Source: DASPKM01 sp963817075
GTDB taxonomy: Bacteria; Bacteroidota; Bacteroidia; Chitinophagales; Chitinophagaceae
DNA length: 64,000 bases
Direction: 5' to 3'
NCBI GenBank assembly: GCA_963817075.1
Contig: CAWFMT010000003.1
Coordinates: forward strand, 310,001-374,000
In this document: one piece after another, positions 1 through 8,630 of the stretch
Numbering within the stretch: the first letter of the stretch is position 1
Layout of the letters: the number at the start of each line of letters is the position of its first letter
The notes under the pieces: generated by a model
The model's input: only the letters and a program-made list of their open reading frames with translations
Told to the model about the DNA's origin: nothing
Databases searched by the model: none
Program-made: the position numbers and the translations under genes

Positions 1-1
1 G

Positions 2-877
2 AAAATAAGCGCCATAAAACATGTCCCAACTGAGAATATTTTCCTTGGGAATGGTAGCGATGAATGCATCGATCTTCTTATTCGTGCAATTTGCGAACCC
101 GGGAAGGACAATATTTTGATTTGTCCACCGACCTACGGAATGTATGAGGTTTGCGCAAACATCAATGACGTAGGTGTGAAGAAGGTATCATTGACATCAG
201 ATTTTCAGCTTGACCTACAGGGAATCGAAGAATCAATTGATGATCATTCAAAGATGATTTTTCTATGCTCACCCAATAATCCCACAGGAAATTCATTGGT
301 GAAAGAGGAAGTTGAGGTAATTCTCAATAATTACTATGGTCTGGTTGTAATTGATGAAGCCTACATAAATTTCGCAAGACAAAATTCCTTTCTGCTGGAA
401 TTGATGGAATATCCCAATCTCGTAGTAATGCAGACTTTTAGTAAAGCCTGGGGTTTAGCAGCATTAAGAATGGGCATGGCCTTCGGGTCAGCGGATATCA
501 TTAAAGTCCTTAATAAGATCAAGCCTCCTTATAATATCAACCAGGCAAGCCAGGAATTGGCCATGAAGGCACTTGATGAAGTGGAAAAAGTCAACGGAAT
601 GATTGTAGAGATTGTCCAGGAGAGAGAGCAATTGTCAAAAGCATTGCAGGCAAACAGACTGGTAGAAAAAATTTATCCTTCCGATGCAAACTTTCTTCTG
701 GTAAAAACAATCGATCCGAAAGGAATTTATCAATTTCTTCTTGGGAAGCAGATCGTCGTAAGAGACCGAAGCAAGGTTGAATTATGTGAGGGATGCCTGA
801 GGATCACAGTCGGCACTACCGATGAGAATAGGATTTTGATAAATGCGCTTAATGAATGCTCTGCTATTAATCTTTAA
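2..877 (+). CDS. hisC: Histidinol-phosphate aminotransferase, 5'-truncated
   Basis: PLP enzyme that transaminates imidazole-acetol phosphate to histidinol phosphate. The reading frame is open to the first base of the window, so the N-terminus lies outside; the first Met visible at 116 is internal. Upstream codons encode FLGNGSDECIDLLIRA, a typical fold-type I segment. Further on are SPNNPTG, the DEAYINF aspartate region and SKAWGLAALRMG, whose Lys should bind PLP. About 290 codons remain of a family normally near 350. It sits ahead of hisB on the same strand but is separated from it by three genes unrelated to histidine synthesis. Assignment is strong; only the start is missing. Confidence 0.93.
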   Translation, partial: KISAIKHVPTENIFLGNGSDECIDLLIRAICEPGKDNILICPPTYGMYEVCANINDVGVKKVSLTSDFQLDLQGIEESIDDHSKMIFLCSPNNPTGNSLVKEEVEVILNNYYGLVVIDEAYINFARQNSFLLELMEYPNLVVMQTFSKAWGLAALRMGMAFGSADIIKVLNKIKPPYNINQASQELAMKALDEVEKVNGMIVEIVQEREQLSKALQANRLVEKIYPSDANFLLVKTIDPKGIYQFLLGKQIVVRDRSKVELCEGCLRITVGTTDENRILINALNECSAINL

Positions 878-899
878 ATTTATCGCTCAAATGTTCAAT

Positions 900-2192
900 A
901 TGAAGAATGTACTAAGGTCACTAGCTGTTATGGCCATGGTCTCCTGTTTTCTAAATTCGACTGCATCGGATTCAGCAAAGGTGCAACTGTCAAAAGCAGA
1001 ACCTGATCCCGATAATGGAGGATTAAAACTGAGTAAGGGTTTCGGTGCAATCACGCTTATATCTGAGTTGGGAAGAAATCGACACCTTGTAATTAACACT
1101 AATGGAGATATCTATGTAAGGATGGCTAGATTAAGGGACGGGAAAGGAATAGTTGTTCTTCACGAAAATGCAAATGGAAAGGCTGAAGTAGTAAAAAGCT
1201 TTGGAAATTTTTTCGGTACAGGGGTGGCTATCAAGAATGGTTATCTCTATGCTTCATCAGATTCTTCAGTCTTCCGGTTTAAGTTAAATGAGAAAAATGA
1301 AGTTATGAATCCTGATGCACCTGAGATGATCGTTACAGGTCTCATGAGTAAGAGGTCGCATCAAACCAAATCCATAGCTATTGATAATGCAGGAAATCTT
1401 TATGTAAATATCGGTGCTCCTTCAAACTCTTGCCAGGAAGAGGATCGCGCTCCGGGATCGAAAGGAAAAGACCCATGTCCTATTCTGGATTCCGCTGCTG
1501 CAATTTGGCAATTCAAAGCTGATAAACTGAATCAATCCTATTCGCAGGGAATTAGGTATGTCACTGGCATTAGGAATATTGTAGGACTTGATTGGAATAA
1601 TCAGACGAATGAATTATATGCAATTCAACATGGAAGAGATGGATTTTACCAGATGTTTCCTGGATTGTATGATAGTGTTGAGAGTGCTGAACTTCCGGCA
1701 GAAGAATTTATTCTTGCACGGAAAGGCGCAAATTTTGGTTGGCCATATTGTTATTACGATCAGATTCAATCCAAAAAAGTTTTAGCTCCGGAGTATGGAG
1801 GAAATAAAAAAACTCAAGGTCGTTGTGAAGGCATGGATGTTCCATTGATTGGATTTCCCGGTCACTGGGCTCCTAATGCTTTATTGTTTTACACTGGTAC
1901 TCAATTTCCCGAAAAATATAGAAATGGTGCCTTCATTGCATTCCACGGATCCTGGAATAGGGCTCCGCTTCGTCAGGCAGGATATAATGTAGTGTTCGTC
2001 CCGATGAAAGATGGGAAACCAAGCGGACAATGGGAAGTTTTCGCTGATGGCTTTGCAGGACCGCAACCTGTATCATCAACAAGAGAAGCACAGTTCCGTC
2101 CATGTGGATTGGCACAAGGGCCTGACGGTTCGCTATATATTTCAGACTCGGTGAAAGGCAAAATCTGGAAAATAATTTATACAGGAAATTAA
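900..2192 (+). CDS. Secreted sorbosone/glucose dehydrogenase-like beta-propeller protein
   Basis: About 430 residues. I chose the ATG at 900 because it opens directly into a signal peptide (MKNVLRSLAVMAMVSCF) and lies just past the hisC stop; an in-frame ATG at 843 would overlap hisC. The body resembles the PQQ-dependent L-sorbosone dehydrogenase/GSDH propeller family: GWPYCYYD, GFPGHWAPNALLFYTG, FIAFHGSWNRAP and a C-terminal GPDGSLYISDSVKGKIW blade. Such proteins oxidise sugars in the periplasm and pass electrons to cytochrome c; a cytochrome c gene follows one base later, which supports that role. Substrate and cofactor cannot be read from sequence. Confidence 0.85.
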   Translation: MKNVLRSLAVMAMVSCFLNSTASDSAKVQLSKAEPDPDNGGLKLSKGFGAITLISELGRNRHLVINTNGDIYVRMARLRDGKGIVVLHENANGKAEVVKSFGNFFGTGVAIKNGYLYASSDSSVFRFKLNEKNEVMNPDAPEMIVTGLMSKRSHQTKSIAIDNAGNLYVNIGAPSNSCQEEDRAPGSKGKDPCPILDSAAAIWQFKADKLNQSYSQGIRYVTGIRNIVGLDWNNQTNELYAIQHGRDGFYQMFPGLYDSVESAELPAEEFILARKGANFGWPYCYYDQIQSKKVLAPEYGGNKKTQGRCEGMDVPLIGFPGHWAPNALLFYTGTQFPEKYRNGAFIAFHGSWNRAPLRQAGYNVVFVPMKDGKPSGQWEVFADGFAGPQPVSSTREAQFRPCGLAQGPDGSLYISDSVKGKIWKIIYTGN

Positions 2193-2193
2193 T

Positions 2194-2625
2194 ATGAAAG
2201 GGATACTATCAGCTCTGTTGTTGATGTTTGTTGTTGGAATGTTGATTGCGCAGGTTAAACCAAAACCTACAGGAAGTACTCAAGCCGGAGGAATAGGTGC
2301 CGCAATTGAGAGAGGGAAACTTGTTTATAAAACATATTGTCTTTCCTGTCATCAGCCAGATGGGGGAGGTGTACCGCATTTAAACCCACCATTGATAAAA
2401 ACCAAATGGGTATTGGGCGACAAGAAAAAACTGGTCACATTAATTCTAAAAGGAATGGATGAGCCAATTGAAATCGAAGATGAAGAGTATCACAATCCGA
2501 TGCCACCTCAGGCTTATTTAACTGATTTGCAAATAGCGGATGTGCTAACGTTTGTCCGAAATAGTTTCGGGAACAAGGCATCGGCTGTTACAGCTACTGA
2601 AGTGAAAGCATTGAGAGGGAAGTAA
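2194..2625 (+). CDS. Periplasmic cytochrome c (monohaem)
   Basis: A 143-residue protein with an N-terminal hydrophobic signal segment and one CLSCH haem-binding motif at about residues 49-53. Met103 in YHNPMPPQ is the probable distal ligand. The C-terminal LTDLQIADVLTFVRNSFGN is the usual final helix of class I cytochromes. It starts one base after the stop of the sorbosone-dehydrogenase-like gene, so the two are almost certainly co-transcribed. By inference it accepts electrons from that dehydrogenase. Confidence 0.88.
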   Translation: MKGILSALLLMFVVGMLIAQVKPKPTGSTQAGGIGAAIERGKLVYKTYCLSCHQPDGGGVPHLNPPLIKTKWVLGDKKKLVTLILKGMDEPIEIEDEEYHNPMPPQAYLTDLQIADVLTFVRNSFGNKASAVTATEVKALRGK

Positions 2626-2815
2626 TTTAGAATGGAAGTAGTCAGTGGTCAGAAGTTAAGAAGAAAGAAAAGTAATGGAAGTAGTCTCTTTGCAGAAGTT
2701 GAAAGGAAAAACGGAGGAAATTCATGTCTGGATCAGGAAAAAAATCATAAGAAAACAGGAAATCAACTTGAAAAAATAATTAATCGGGTTTAGATTGGTT
2801 TATAAAACTATATCG

Positions 2816-3196
2816 ATGCCAATGGCTCGCAGATTTGAAGAACTTCTTGTTTGGCAGAAGGCACATCAATATGTTCTCTATGTTTATGAATACACTACAG
2901 CGTTTCCTAAAAGTGAAATTTTTGCATTAACCTCTCAATTTCGGAGAGCAGCAATATCAATAGCCGCAAATTTGGCTGAAGGATTTAAGAAGCGAAGTAA
3001 AAAGGATAAGCTAAGATTTTTGAATATTTCTCAAGGATCTTTAGAGGAATGTCGATACTATGGAATTTTGGCCAACGACTTAAACTATGGTTATGATAAA
3101 ATTTTGATGGAAAAACTTGATGAAGTGAGCAGAATGTTGAATGCATATTCAAGGGCAATTATGATTTCAGCCGGAATTGAATCAAAGAATAATTAA
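2816..3196 (+). CDS. Four-helix-bundle (23S rRNA intervening-sequence-type) protein
   Basis: About 126 residues. FEELLVWQKAHQ, FALTSQFRRAAISIAANLAEG and LRFLNISQGSLEECRYY are hallmarks of the S23/TIGR02436 four-helix-bundle family, known from ORFs in 23S rRNA intervening sequences and scattered through Bacteroidota genomes. The function is unknown. There is no rRNA here, so this is a free-standing copy between the cytochrome c gene and hisB. The start is uncertain: TTG at 2795, ATG at 2816 or ATG at 2822 are all in frame. I chose the first ATG because no ribosome-binding site discriminates among them. Confidence 0.82.
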   Translation: MPMARRFEELLVWQKAHQYVLYVYEYTTAFPKSEIFALTSQFRRAAISIAANLAEGFKKRSKKDKLRFLNISQGSLEECRYYGILANDLNYGYDKILMEKLDEVSRMLNAYSRAIMISAGIESKNN

Positions 3197-3261
3197 TACA
3201 ATCGCCTTCCGCATCTTCTTTAACTTCATCTAACTTCTCAAATTCTTCCATACTATATTAA

Positions 3262-4401
3262 ATGAAACGAATTTTATTCATAGACCGTGATGGAACGATA
3301 ATCAAGGAAGCACCTCCTACCTACCAGATCGATTCATGGAGTAAACTTGAGTTTTACCCTGAAGCCTTCAGATATCTTGCTATGATTGCTGAGGAATTTG
3401 ACTACGAATTGATCATGGTTACAAACCAGGATGGACTGGGTTCCGAAACTTTTCCGCAAGAACATTTCTGGCCAATTCACCAACACGTTATCAAGAGCTT
3501 CGAGAATGAAGGAGTTAGTTTTTCTGCCACTTATATTGACCGAAGCCTCCCTGCTGAAAACTCTCTAAACAGAAAACCCGGTACCGGTATGTTGAAGGAT
3601 TACCTTAATAATCCTAACTACGACATTCCGAATTCATTTGTTATAGGAGATCGCATCACCGATGTGCAGCTGGCAAAAAATCTTGGATGTAAGGCTATCT
3701 GGTTGAACAATCATCCTGGGCTGGGACTTACTGAAGTTGCAGATGACGCGCTTACACTGCAGAAAGTCGTAGCCCTGGAAACTTCTGAATGGAAATCCAT
3801 TTACCTCTTTCTCAAATCAGGATTAAGAACCTCCGTTCATGATAGAAATACCAACGAAACTCAGATCCACGTTGAAGTGAATATTGATGGCAACGGGAAA
3901 TCTGATATCAAAACTGGTCTTGGTTTCTTTGATCATATGCTCGAACAAATTGCACGACATGGAAGAATTGATCTTGGAGTCAAAGTATCGGGTGATTTGT
4001 ACATTGACGAACACCATACAATTGAAGATACCGGCATAGCCATAGGAGAAGCATTTGCGAAAGCCCTGGCGGACAAGCGTGGTATGGAACGATATGGCTT
4101 TGCACTTCCGATGGATGAAGCGGATGCCAAGGTCCTTATTGACTTCGGAGGACGCAACTGGATTGTGTGGAATGCTAATTTTCAACGAGAGAAGATTGGA
4201 GAGATGCCTACTGAAATGTTCTTTCATTTCTTTAAATCCTTTTCAGATGGCGCGAAGTGCAACCTGAATATTGAATGCCATGGGGAAAATGAACATCACA
4301 AAATAGAAGCAATCTTCAAGGCCTTTGCAAAGGCAATTCGAATGGCAGTCAAAAGAGATCCGATGAGTAATTACTTACCAACTACTAAAGGAATAATATG
4401 A
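3262..4401 (+). CDS. hisB: Bifunctional histidinol-phosphatase / imidazoleglycerol-phosphate dehydratase
   Basis: A 379-residue fusion catalysing two histidine-pathway steps. Residues 1 to about 180 are a HAD phosphatase with the DRDGT nucleophile motif (Asp8, Asp10) and a later GDRITDVQLA motif. From about residue 188 (RTSVHDRNTNETQIHVEVNI) the IGP dehydratase domain begins, with its metal ligands in DEHHTIEDTG and ECHGENEHHKIEA. The length fits the enterobacterial and Bacteroidota fused form. It stands alone downstream of the four-helix gene; the other late his genes lie some 9.5 kb away behind trpA. Confidence 0.96.
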   Translation: MKRILFIDRDGTIIKEAPPTYQIDSWSKLEFYPEAFRYLAMIAEEFDYELIMVTNQDGLGSETFPQEHFWPIHQHVIKSFENEGVSFSATYIDRSLPAENSLNRKPGTGMLKDYLNNPNYDIPNSFVIGDRITDVQLAKNLGCKAIWLNNHPGLGLTEVADDALTLQKVVALETSEWKSIYLFLKSGLRTSVHDRNTNETQIHVEVNIDGNGKSDIKTGLGFFDHMLEQIARHGRIDLGVKVSGDLYIDEHHTIEDTGIAIGEAFAKALADKRGMERYGFALPMDEADAKVLIDFGGRNWIVWNANFQREKIGEMPTEMFFHFFKSFSDGAKCNLNIECHGENEHHKIEAIFKAFAKAIRMAVKRDPMSNYLPTTKGII

Positions 4402-4408
4402 TTTATCC

Positions 4409-4447
4409 CTGGCGTACCCTTGCGCCTTCGTTTCCTGGCGGTTAAAT
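4409..4447. repeat. Half copy of the ~80-bp palindromic intergenic element
   Basis: Carries the right-hand arm (TGCGCCTTCGTTTCCTGGCGGTTAAA type) seen in full copies near 5.8, 11.8, 16.0, 22.5 and 60.8 kb. It lies in the convergent gap between hisB and the amidohydrolase gene and overlaps the latter's stop codon. Confidence 0.65.
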
Positions 4448-5707
4448 TTTAAAAAAATACAAAACCCCATCCTTCATCACCAACGTTACATTTCTTATTT
4501 TTTTTATATCGATGGCTGGATCACCTTCCACCACCAGAATATCAGCCAATAACCCTTTTCTAATGCGTCCGATCTTTTCACCATATCCAAAAACATCTGC
4601 GTTTATTGAAGTCGAGGATTTCAATACTTCAATGGGCTTCATCCCATATTCCACCATCAATTCCATCTCCCAGGCATTATTACCATGTGTAAAAACACCA
4701 ACATCCCCACCCATGCAAATTGTAACTCCGGCTTTGAGTGCCGATTGAATACTTTTCTTTTTTTGAGCAATACGTTCTGGTTCCGTATCGATTCCTTTTT
4801 TCCAACCTTTGTATAATTCAATTGCTTCTCCTGCAGCAATAGTGGGACAAAGAGCAACTCCTTTTTCTTTCATCAGTTTGAAAACTTCGTCATTACCCTG
4901 ATCACCATGCTCAATTGTTGACACTCCTGCGAGCACAGATCTTTTCATTCCTTCAGGAGTAGTGGCATGTGCCACAACTTTTCTACCGCTGCTTACAGTA
5001 TTCCCGACGATAAAAAGTAATTCTGATTCGCTGAAAGTAGGCCTGGCTTCTTTCCCGGGACCATATCGATAATCTGCATACACCTTAATAAGATCTGCTC
5101 CTTTACCGATCTGGGTCCTTATTGCCTTGCTCAGCTCTTCCAATCCTGAAACCTCTTCAGCCCCTTGCTCCAATTCAATATCTGCAGATTCGGATTTAGG
5201 TCCATAACTTCCTCTGGCTACAATTGCTCTTGTGGCAACAATCATTCTTGGTCCGGATATCACTCCTTTTTCGATAGCTGCTTTAAGACCTACATCATCA
5301 TACATAGCTCCTTCAGTTCCGAGATCACGAACGGTAGTGAATCCCGCCATCAATGTTGCTTTGGCATGATTCACTGCTCTCGCGGTTCTCTCTGCCCTCG
5401 ATTCCTTCAACACCTGATCGTCCCACCTGGTTTCATTATATGGATGTAAGAATAAATGTGAATGGCCTTCAATCAAGCCAGGCATTAGGGTCATCCCTGG
5501 CAATTCAATCACCCTCGTATTTGCAGGTAACTTAAAGGTCATACTCCCTGCCGCCTCTATCTTATTTCCTTTGACCAGGACTATCCAATCGTTATGCATG
5601 TTCTCACCATCAAAAACCCTGGATGGCTTGAGGAGATAAAAGGAATCATTCTGAGAGAAAACAAGTGAGGGTAATAGCAGTTGAACTAAATATATCAGAC
5701 ATTTCAT
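4442..5707 (-). CDS. Secreted amidohydrolase-family protein (imidazolonepropionase/prolidase-like)
   Basis: A 421-residue metal-dependent hydrolase. The N-terminus MKCLIYLVQLLLPSLVFSQ is a signal peptide, suggesting a periplasmic enzyme. The amidohydrolase core shows the HxH pair in PGLIEGHSHLFLHP, the bridging Lys in DLIKVYADYR, the His ligands in VVAHATTPEG and STIEHGD, and the catalytic Asp in GGDVGVF. The C-terminal GRIRKGLLADILVVEGDP closes the beta-sandwich. It resembles the Bacteroidota amidohydrolases related to Xaa-Pro dipeptidases; the substrate cannot be named. Monocistronic between two repeat elements. Confidence 0.88.
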   Translation of the reverse strand: MKCLIYLVQLLLPSLVFSQNDSFYLLKPSRVFDGENMHNDWIVLVKGNKIEAAGSMTFKLPANTRVIELPGMTLMPGLIEGHSHLFLHPYNETRWDDQVLKESRAERTARAVNHAKATLMAGFTTVRDLGTEGAMYDDVGLKAAIEKGVISGPRMIVATRAIVARGSYGPKSESADIELEQGAEEVSGLEELSKAIRTQIGKGADLIKVYADYRYGPGKEARPTFSESELLFIVGNTVSSGRKVVAHATTPEGMKRSVLAGVSTIEHGDQGNDEVFKLMKEKGVALCPTIAAGEAIELYKGWKKGIDTEPERIAQKKKSIQSALKAGVTICMGGDVGVFTHGNNAWEMELMVEYGMKPIEVLKSSTSINADVFGYGEKIGRIRKGLLADILVVEGDPAIDIKKIRNVTLVMKDGVLYFFKI

Positions 5708-5736
5708 AGCTGAAAGTTAGGGAGTGGAGCTGAAAT

Positions 5737-5815
5737 TTAACCGCCAGGAAACAAAGGCGTAAAGAAACGCAAGGAACTTTGCGAAACTTTGCGTCATGGC
5801 GACTTTGCGGTTAAA
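5737..5815. repeat. ~80-bp palindromic intergenic element, full copy
   Basis: Begins TTAACCGCCAGGAAACAAAGG and ends CGACTTTGCGGTTAAAC, so its two ends are inverted repeats. Between them are GCG-rich words (AACGCAAGG, TTTGCGTCATGGCG). It lies between two minus-strand genes and matches the copies listed at 11.8, 16.0, 22.5 and 60.8 kb. Confidence 0.8.
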
Positions 5816-5824
5816 CAAACCCCA

Positions 5825-6934
5825 CTATAATTTGAAGAATATTTTCTTCTTATAAAGGAAATAACATAAAAGCCATTCAAGTGTAAAAATGCAAAGAGAT
5901 GTAATAATTAGCATGGGGAATTCCGGCATGTTAACCATCTTCATTAAACCATTAGTGATACTCGAAATATAACCATTGAACCAGCGTGACCCAACAATTT
6001 CAAAAAACATGTAAATAAAGATTGAATTCATCCCAACAATCGTGAAGAATTTTAAATTCTTATTATGCTTTTTTAGATCGATCCACCAATAGAATAAAGC
6101 CAGAGCCAATAAACTGCAGCCTAATGATGCAAGAGTGAATGAGCTTGTTGCAATTCTTTTAATGATTGGAGTGATGCCAGCCAGATCCAATGCATACCCG
6201 AGCACCAGAGTTATGATCCCCCATAAAACAATTGGTCTCAGGACAGTTTTGTTACCTATTAAATACTTGCCTGCCATTGCACCCGCAATTGTATGAACAG
6301 CAGTTGGAATGCAATTGATCGCTACCCATCCTCCTTTATTGATCTTGTTCATCAATACCTGGTCCATGTAATTCCCGAAATTATGCTGGTCTGTAAAAGG
6401 CTGGTCAAATCCGGGTATGTTGGTATAACGATATAAGAATTCAGTAATAAGCAATAAACCAACACAGAATAATATCTGAAAAGAATATTTCCAATTAAAA
6501 ATCAGGAAAGCGATGAGAGTTGTAAACGCCAATTGCGTGAGCACATCCCAGAGTTCAAATGAGAGACCAGATTTACGGACTGCATAGTCCAGAACACCCC
6601 AGAAAAACAACCAAAAACGTCGCCGAAGAGTCTTCATGAATGATTCATTCCACGTTATTCCCTGTTGCTGTTGCTTGTGGAGTGAATATGCCATTGCTGT
6701 TCCTGCAATGAACATAAATGCTGGCTGGATGAGGTCCCAAAAACGTAATCCATTCCAGGGATGATGAGAAAACTGCTGAAACAATGCATTGAGGGAACTA
6801 TCTCTTGTACCGTCTGAAAGATGGTCATATAGCCCAGCACTTTCAAGAGCCAGCAGCACCATGATCAGGCCCCGGAAAAAATCCAGGGAAACCAATCTAC
6901 CGAAGGCATTTTTTCCTTGAATGGCTGGGGTCAT
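5825..6934 (-). CDS. DUF5009/heparan-alpha-glucosaminide N-acetyltransferase-like membrane protein
   Basis: A 369-residue multi-pass membrane protein with about ten hydrophobic segments. The N-terminal LVSLDFFRGLIMVLLALES is the signature of the acyltransferase-like DUF5009/DUF1624 family, related to lysosomal HGSNAT, which moves acetyl groups across membranes. Conserved His and Trp in HPWNGLRFWDLIQPAFMF follow. In Bacteroidota such genes are often next to glycan-use genes; here it is divergent from the trp operon with no obvious partner. Family assignment is good; its activity is unknown. Confidence 0.85.
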   Translation of the reverse strand: MTPAIQGKNAFGRLVSLDFFRGLIMVLLALESAGLYDHLSDGTRDSSLNALFQQFSHHPWNGLRFWDLIQPAFMFIAGTAMAYSLHKQQQQGITWNESFMKTLRRRFWLFFWGVLDYAVRKSGLSFELWDVLTQLAFTTLIAFLIFNWKYSFQILFCVGLLLITEFLYRYTNIPGFDQPFTDQHNFGNYMDQVLMNKINKGGWVAINCIPTAVHTIAGAMAGKYLIGNKTVLRPIVLWGIITLVLGYALDLAGITPIIKRIATSSFTLASLGCSLLALALFYWWIDLKKHNKNLKFFTIVGMNSIFIYMFFEIVGSRWFNGYISSITNGLMKMVNMPEFPMLIITSLCIFTLEWLLCYFLYKKKIFFKL

Positions 6935-6967
6935 AGTTTGATTTCAATAAGAAAGTAAAAATTTTAA

Positions 6968-6998
6968 TTGGTAAAATTCAAAAAAGCATACATATTTG
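6968..6998 (+). promoter_or_regulatory. Predicted Bacteroidota-type promoter of the trp leader/operon
   Basis: TTG at 6968-6970 and CATATTTG at 6991-6998 are 20 bases apart. They match the TTG (-33) and TAnnTTTG (-7) consensus of Bacteroidota sigma-A with one mismatch. Transcription would start near 7003, only a few bases before the leader-peptide ATG at 7006. Predicted by eye only. Confidence 0.5.
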
Positions 6999-7005
6999 CA
7001 AGGCA

Positions 7006-7068
7006 ATGAAATTACAATCTGCAAATAAGCATTGGTGGTGGCATACAAACCTTTTTCGGGGCTTGTAA
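7006..7068 (+). CDS. trpL: trp operon leader peptide
   Basis: A 20-codon ORF with residues 10-12 all tryptophan (TGG TGG TGG at 7033-7041), flanked by His codons and ending in TAA at 7066. It lies 110 bases upstream of trpE, right after a predicted promoter. Immediately downstream are two mutually exclusive hairpins. Segment 7056-7064, inside the last codons, pairs over 9 bp with 7104-7112 (antiterminator), and 7105-7113 pairs with 7118-7126 (terminator). A ribosome stalled at the Trp codons would leave 7056-7064 free, favouring readthrough. A ribosome reaching the stop codon would cover it, favouring termination. This is the arrangement of a classical ribosome-mediated attenuator. Confidence 0.88.
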   Translation: MKLQSANKHWWWHTNLFRGL

Positions 7069-7104
7069 CTGCTGCTATTGTTGTTTATTTGATAACATAA
7101 CTCA

Positions 7105-7136
7105 GGCCTCGATTGCGATCGGGGCCTTTGCTATTT
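7105..7136 (+). terminator. trp attenuator terminator hairpin
   Basis: GGCCTCGAT (7105-7113) pairs with ATCGGGGCC (7118-7126) around a TGCG loop: nine pairs including one U-G. A weak T-rich tail TTTGCTATTT follows. The 5' arm is shared with the alternative hairpin 7056-7064/7104-7112, so only one of the two can form. Confidence 0.8.
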
Positions 7137-7177
7137 ACCTAATTCGAAAAAGTAATTGAAAAAGCTGGAGCGCACTA

Positions 7178-8599
7178 ATGAAGAAAATTTTGATAAATAC
7201 AAGGTGTAAACAATTGCTTGCTGATGTGTTCACGCCCGTTGGTATTTATTTGCGGCTGCGGGATAGATTTCGGGATACTATTCTCCTGGAAAGCACCGAT
7301 CATCACGCTGCTGAAAACAGCTATTCATTCATTTGTATTAATGCAATTGGAGGTATTGAAATCACTTCTACAAATAGTATCGAAGTGAAGTTCCCTAACC
7401 TGTCACCAGAAAAAATTTCAATAAAAAAAATAACTGAGATTCCTACTATCCTCTTTGATTTTATTCAAAAATTTGAAGTCTCGGAAGAGGGTAAGGAATC
7501 AAAATTTGCACAGGGACTCTTCGGATATACCACTTATGATGCGGTTCAGTTCTTTGATACGATCCGCCTGAACAAAAAAGGGGAGAGCAAAGACAACAAC
7601 CATCTGATTCCATTAATGCGCTACAGACTTTACCAATATGTAATCGCCATTAATCACTTTAAAGATGAATTATTCATTTGTGAAAATGTAATAGGTGGGA
7701 TGGAGTCTGACCTGGCTGCCGTAGAATCTTTAATCAGATCAAAAGATGTTCCAGTATATCCATTTAAAGCAAGGGGTGAAGAAAGTTCCAATATGCCTGA
7801 TAAGGATTATATCCAGATGGTAGAAAAAGGAATTCAAAGCTGCCATAGAGGAGATGTATTTCAGATAGTATTGAGCAGAAGATTTGAGCAAGAATTTACG
7901 GGCGATGAATTCAATGTTTACAGAGCCTTGAGGAATATTAATCCTTCACCATACCTCTTCTACTTCGACTATGGAGATTATAAATTGATGGGCTCCTCAC
8001 CGGAAGCACAACTACTTATACATAATGGAAAAGCGATTGTCCATCCAATAGCAGGAACTTTTAAAAGAAGCGGCGACGAGGAAGTAGATAAGAAGGAAGC
8101 AGAAAGATTGCTTAAGGATGTTAAAGAAAACGCCGAGCATGTTATGCTGGTGGATCTTGCCAGGAATGATCTTAGTCGAATTTGCGAAGATGTAAAGGTT
8201 GCGCATTACCGTGAAGTTCAATATTATTCTCATGTCATCCATCTTGTGAGCGAAGTGGAAGGAAAAGTTGCACCGGGCACAAATCCATTTGATCTGTTGG
8301 CAAAAACCTTTCCAGCAGGGACATTGAGCGGGGCTCCCAAATTCAGGGCGATGGAACTGATCAATAGTTTTGAATCAACTCCCAGATCTTATTATGGAGG
8401 AGCTATTGGATTCATAGGTTTTGATGGAAGTTGCAATCATGCTATAATGATCCGTACATTTTTGAGTAGGAATAATACACTTGTCTATCAGGCTGGGGCA
8501 GGTGTTGTTGCAGCCAGCAATCCGGAAAGCGAATTACAGGAAGTAAACAACAAGCTTGGAGCTTTGAAAAAAGCAATATTGAAGGCTCAGGAAATTTAG
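7178..8599 (+). CDS. trpE: Anthranilate synthase component I
   Basis: A 473-residue chorismate-using enzyme that makes anthranilate with TrpG. The N-terminal LLES motif (residues 36-39) is the family's tryptophan feedback site, so the enzyme is probably inhibited by Trp as well as attenuated. The chorismate-binding domain shows SSPEAQLLI, PIAGTFKRSGDEEVDKKEAE, HVMLVDLARNDLSRI, TFPAGTLSGAPK and YQAGAGVVAASNPESE. First gene of trpEGDCFBA. The start is the ATG 42 bases after the attenuator hairpin. Confidence 0.96.
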   Translation: MKKILINTRCKQLLADVFTPVGIYLRLRDRFRDTILLESTDHHAAENSYSFICINAIGGIEITSTNSIEVKFPNLSPEKISIKKITEIPTILFDFIQKFEVSEEGKESKFAQGLFGYTTYDAVQFFDTIRLNKKGESKDNNHLIPLMRYRLYQYVIAINHFKDELFICENVIGGMESDLAAVESLIRSKDVPVYPFKARGEESSNMPDKDYIQMVEKGIQSCHRGDVFQIVLSRRFEQEFTGDEFNVYRALRNINPSPYLFYFDYGDYKLMGSSPEAQLLIHNGKAIVHPIAGTFKRSGDEEVDKKEAERLLKDVKENAEHVMLVDLARNDLSRICEDVKVAHYREVQYYSHVIHLVSEVEGKVAPGTNPFDLLAKTFPAGTLSGAPKFRAMELINSFESTPRSYYGGAIGFIGFDGSCNHAIMIRTFLSRNNTLVYQAGAGVVAASNPESELQEVNNKLGALKKAILKAQEI

Positions 8600-8630
8600 T
8601 TTTCGGTTAATGTAAAACTTGCAAATCATT

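Noticed and set aside
2626..2815. Possible extra small gene between cytochrome c and the four-helix protein
   Set aside because: No frame longer than a few dozen codons; the DNA is phrase-like repeat sequence (gtcagtggtcagaagttaag).
6935..7177. T-box or TRAP-type control of trpE
   Set aside because: No T-box bulge sequence or tRNA-pairing stem and no array of GAG/TAG triplets; the leader-peptide model explains the sequence directly.
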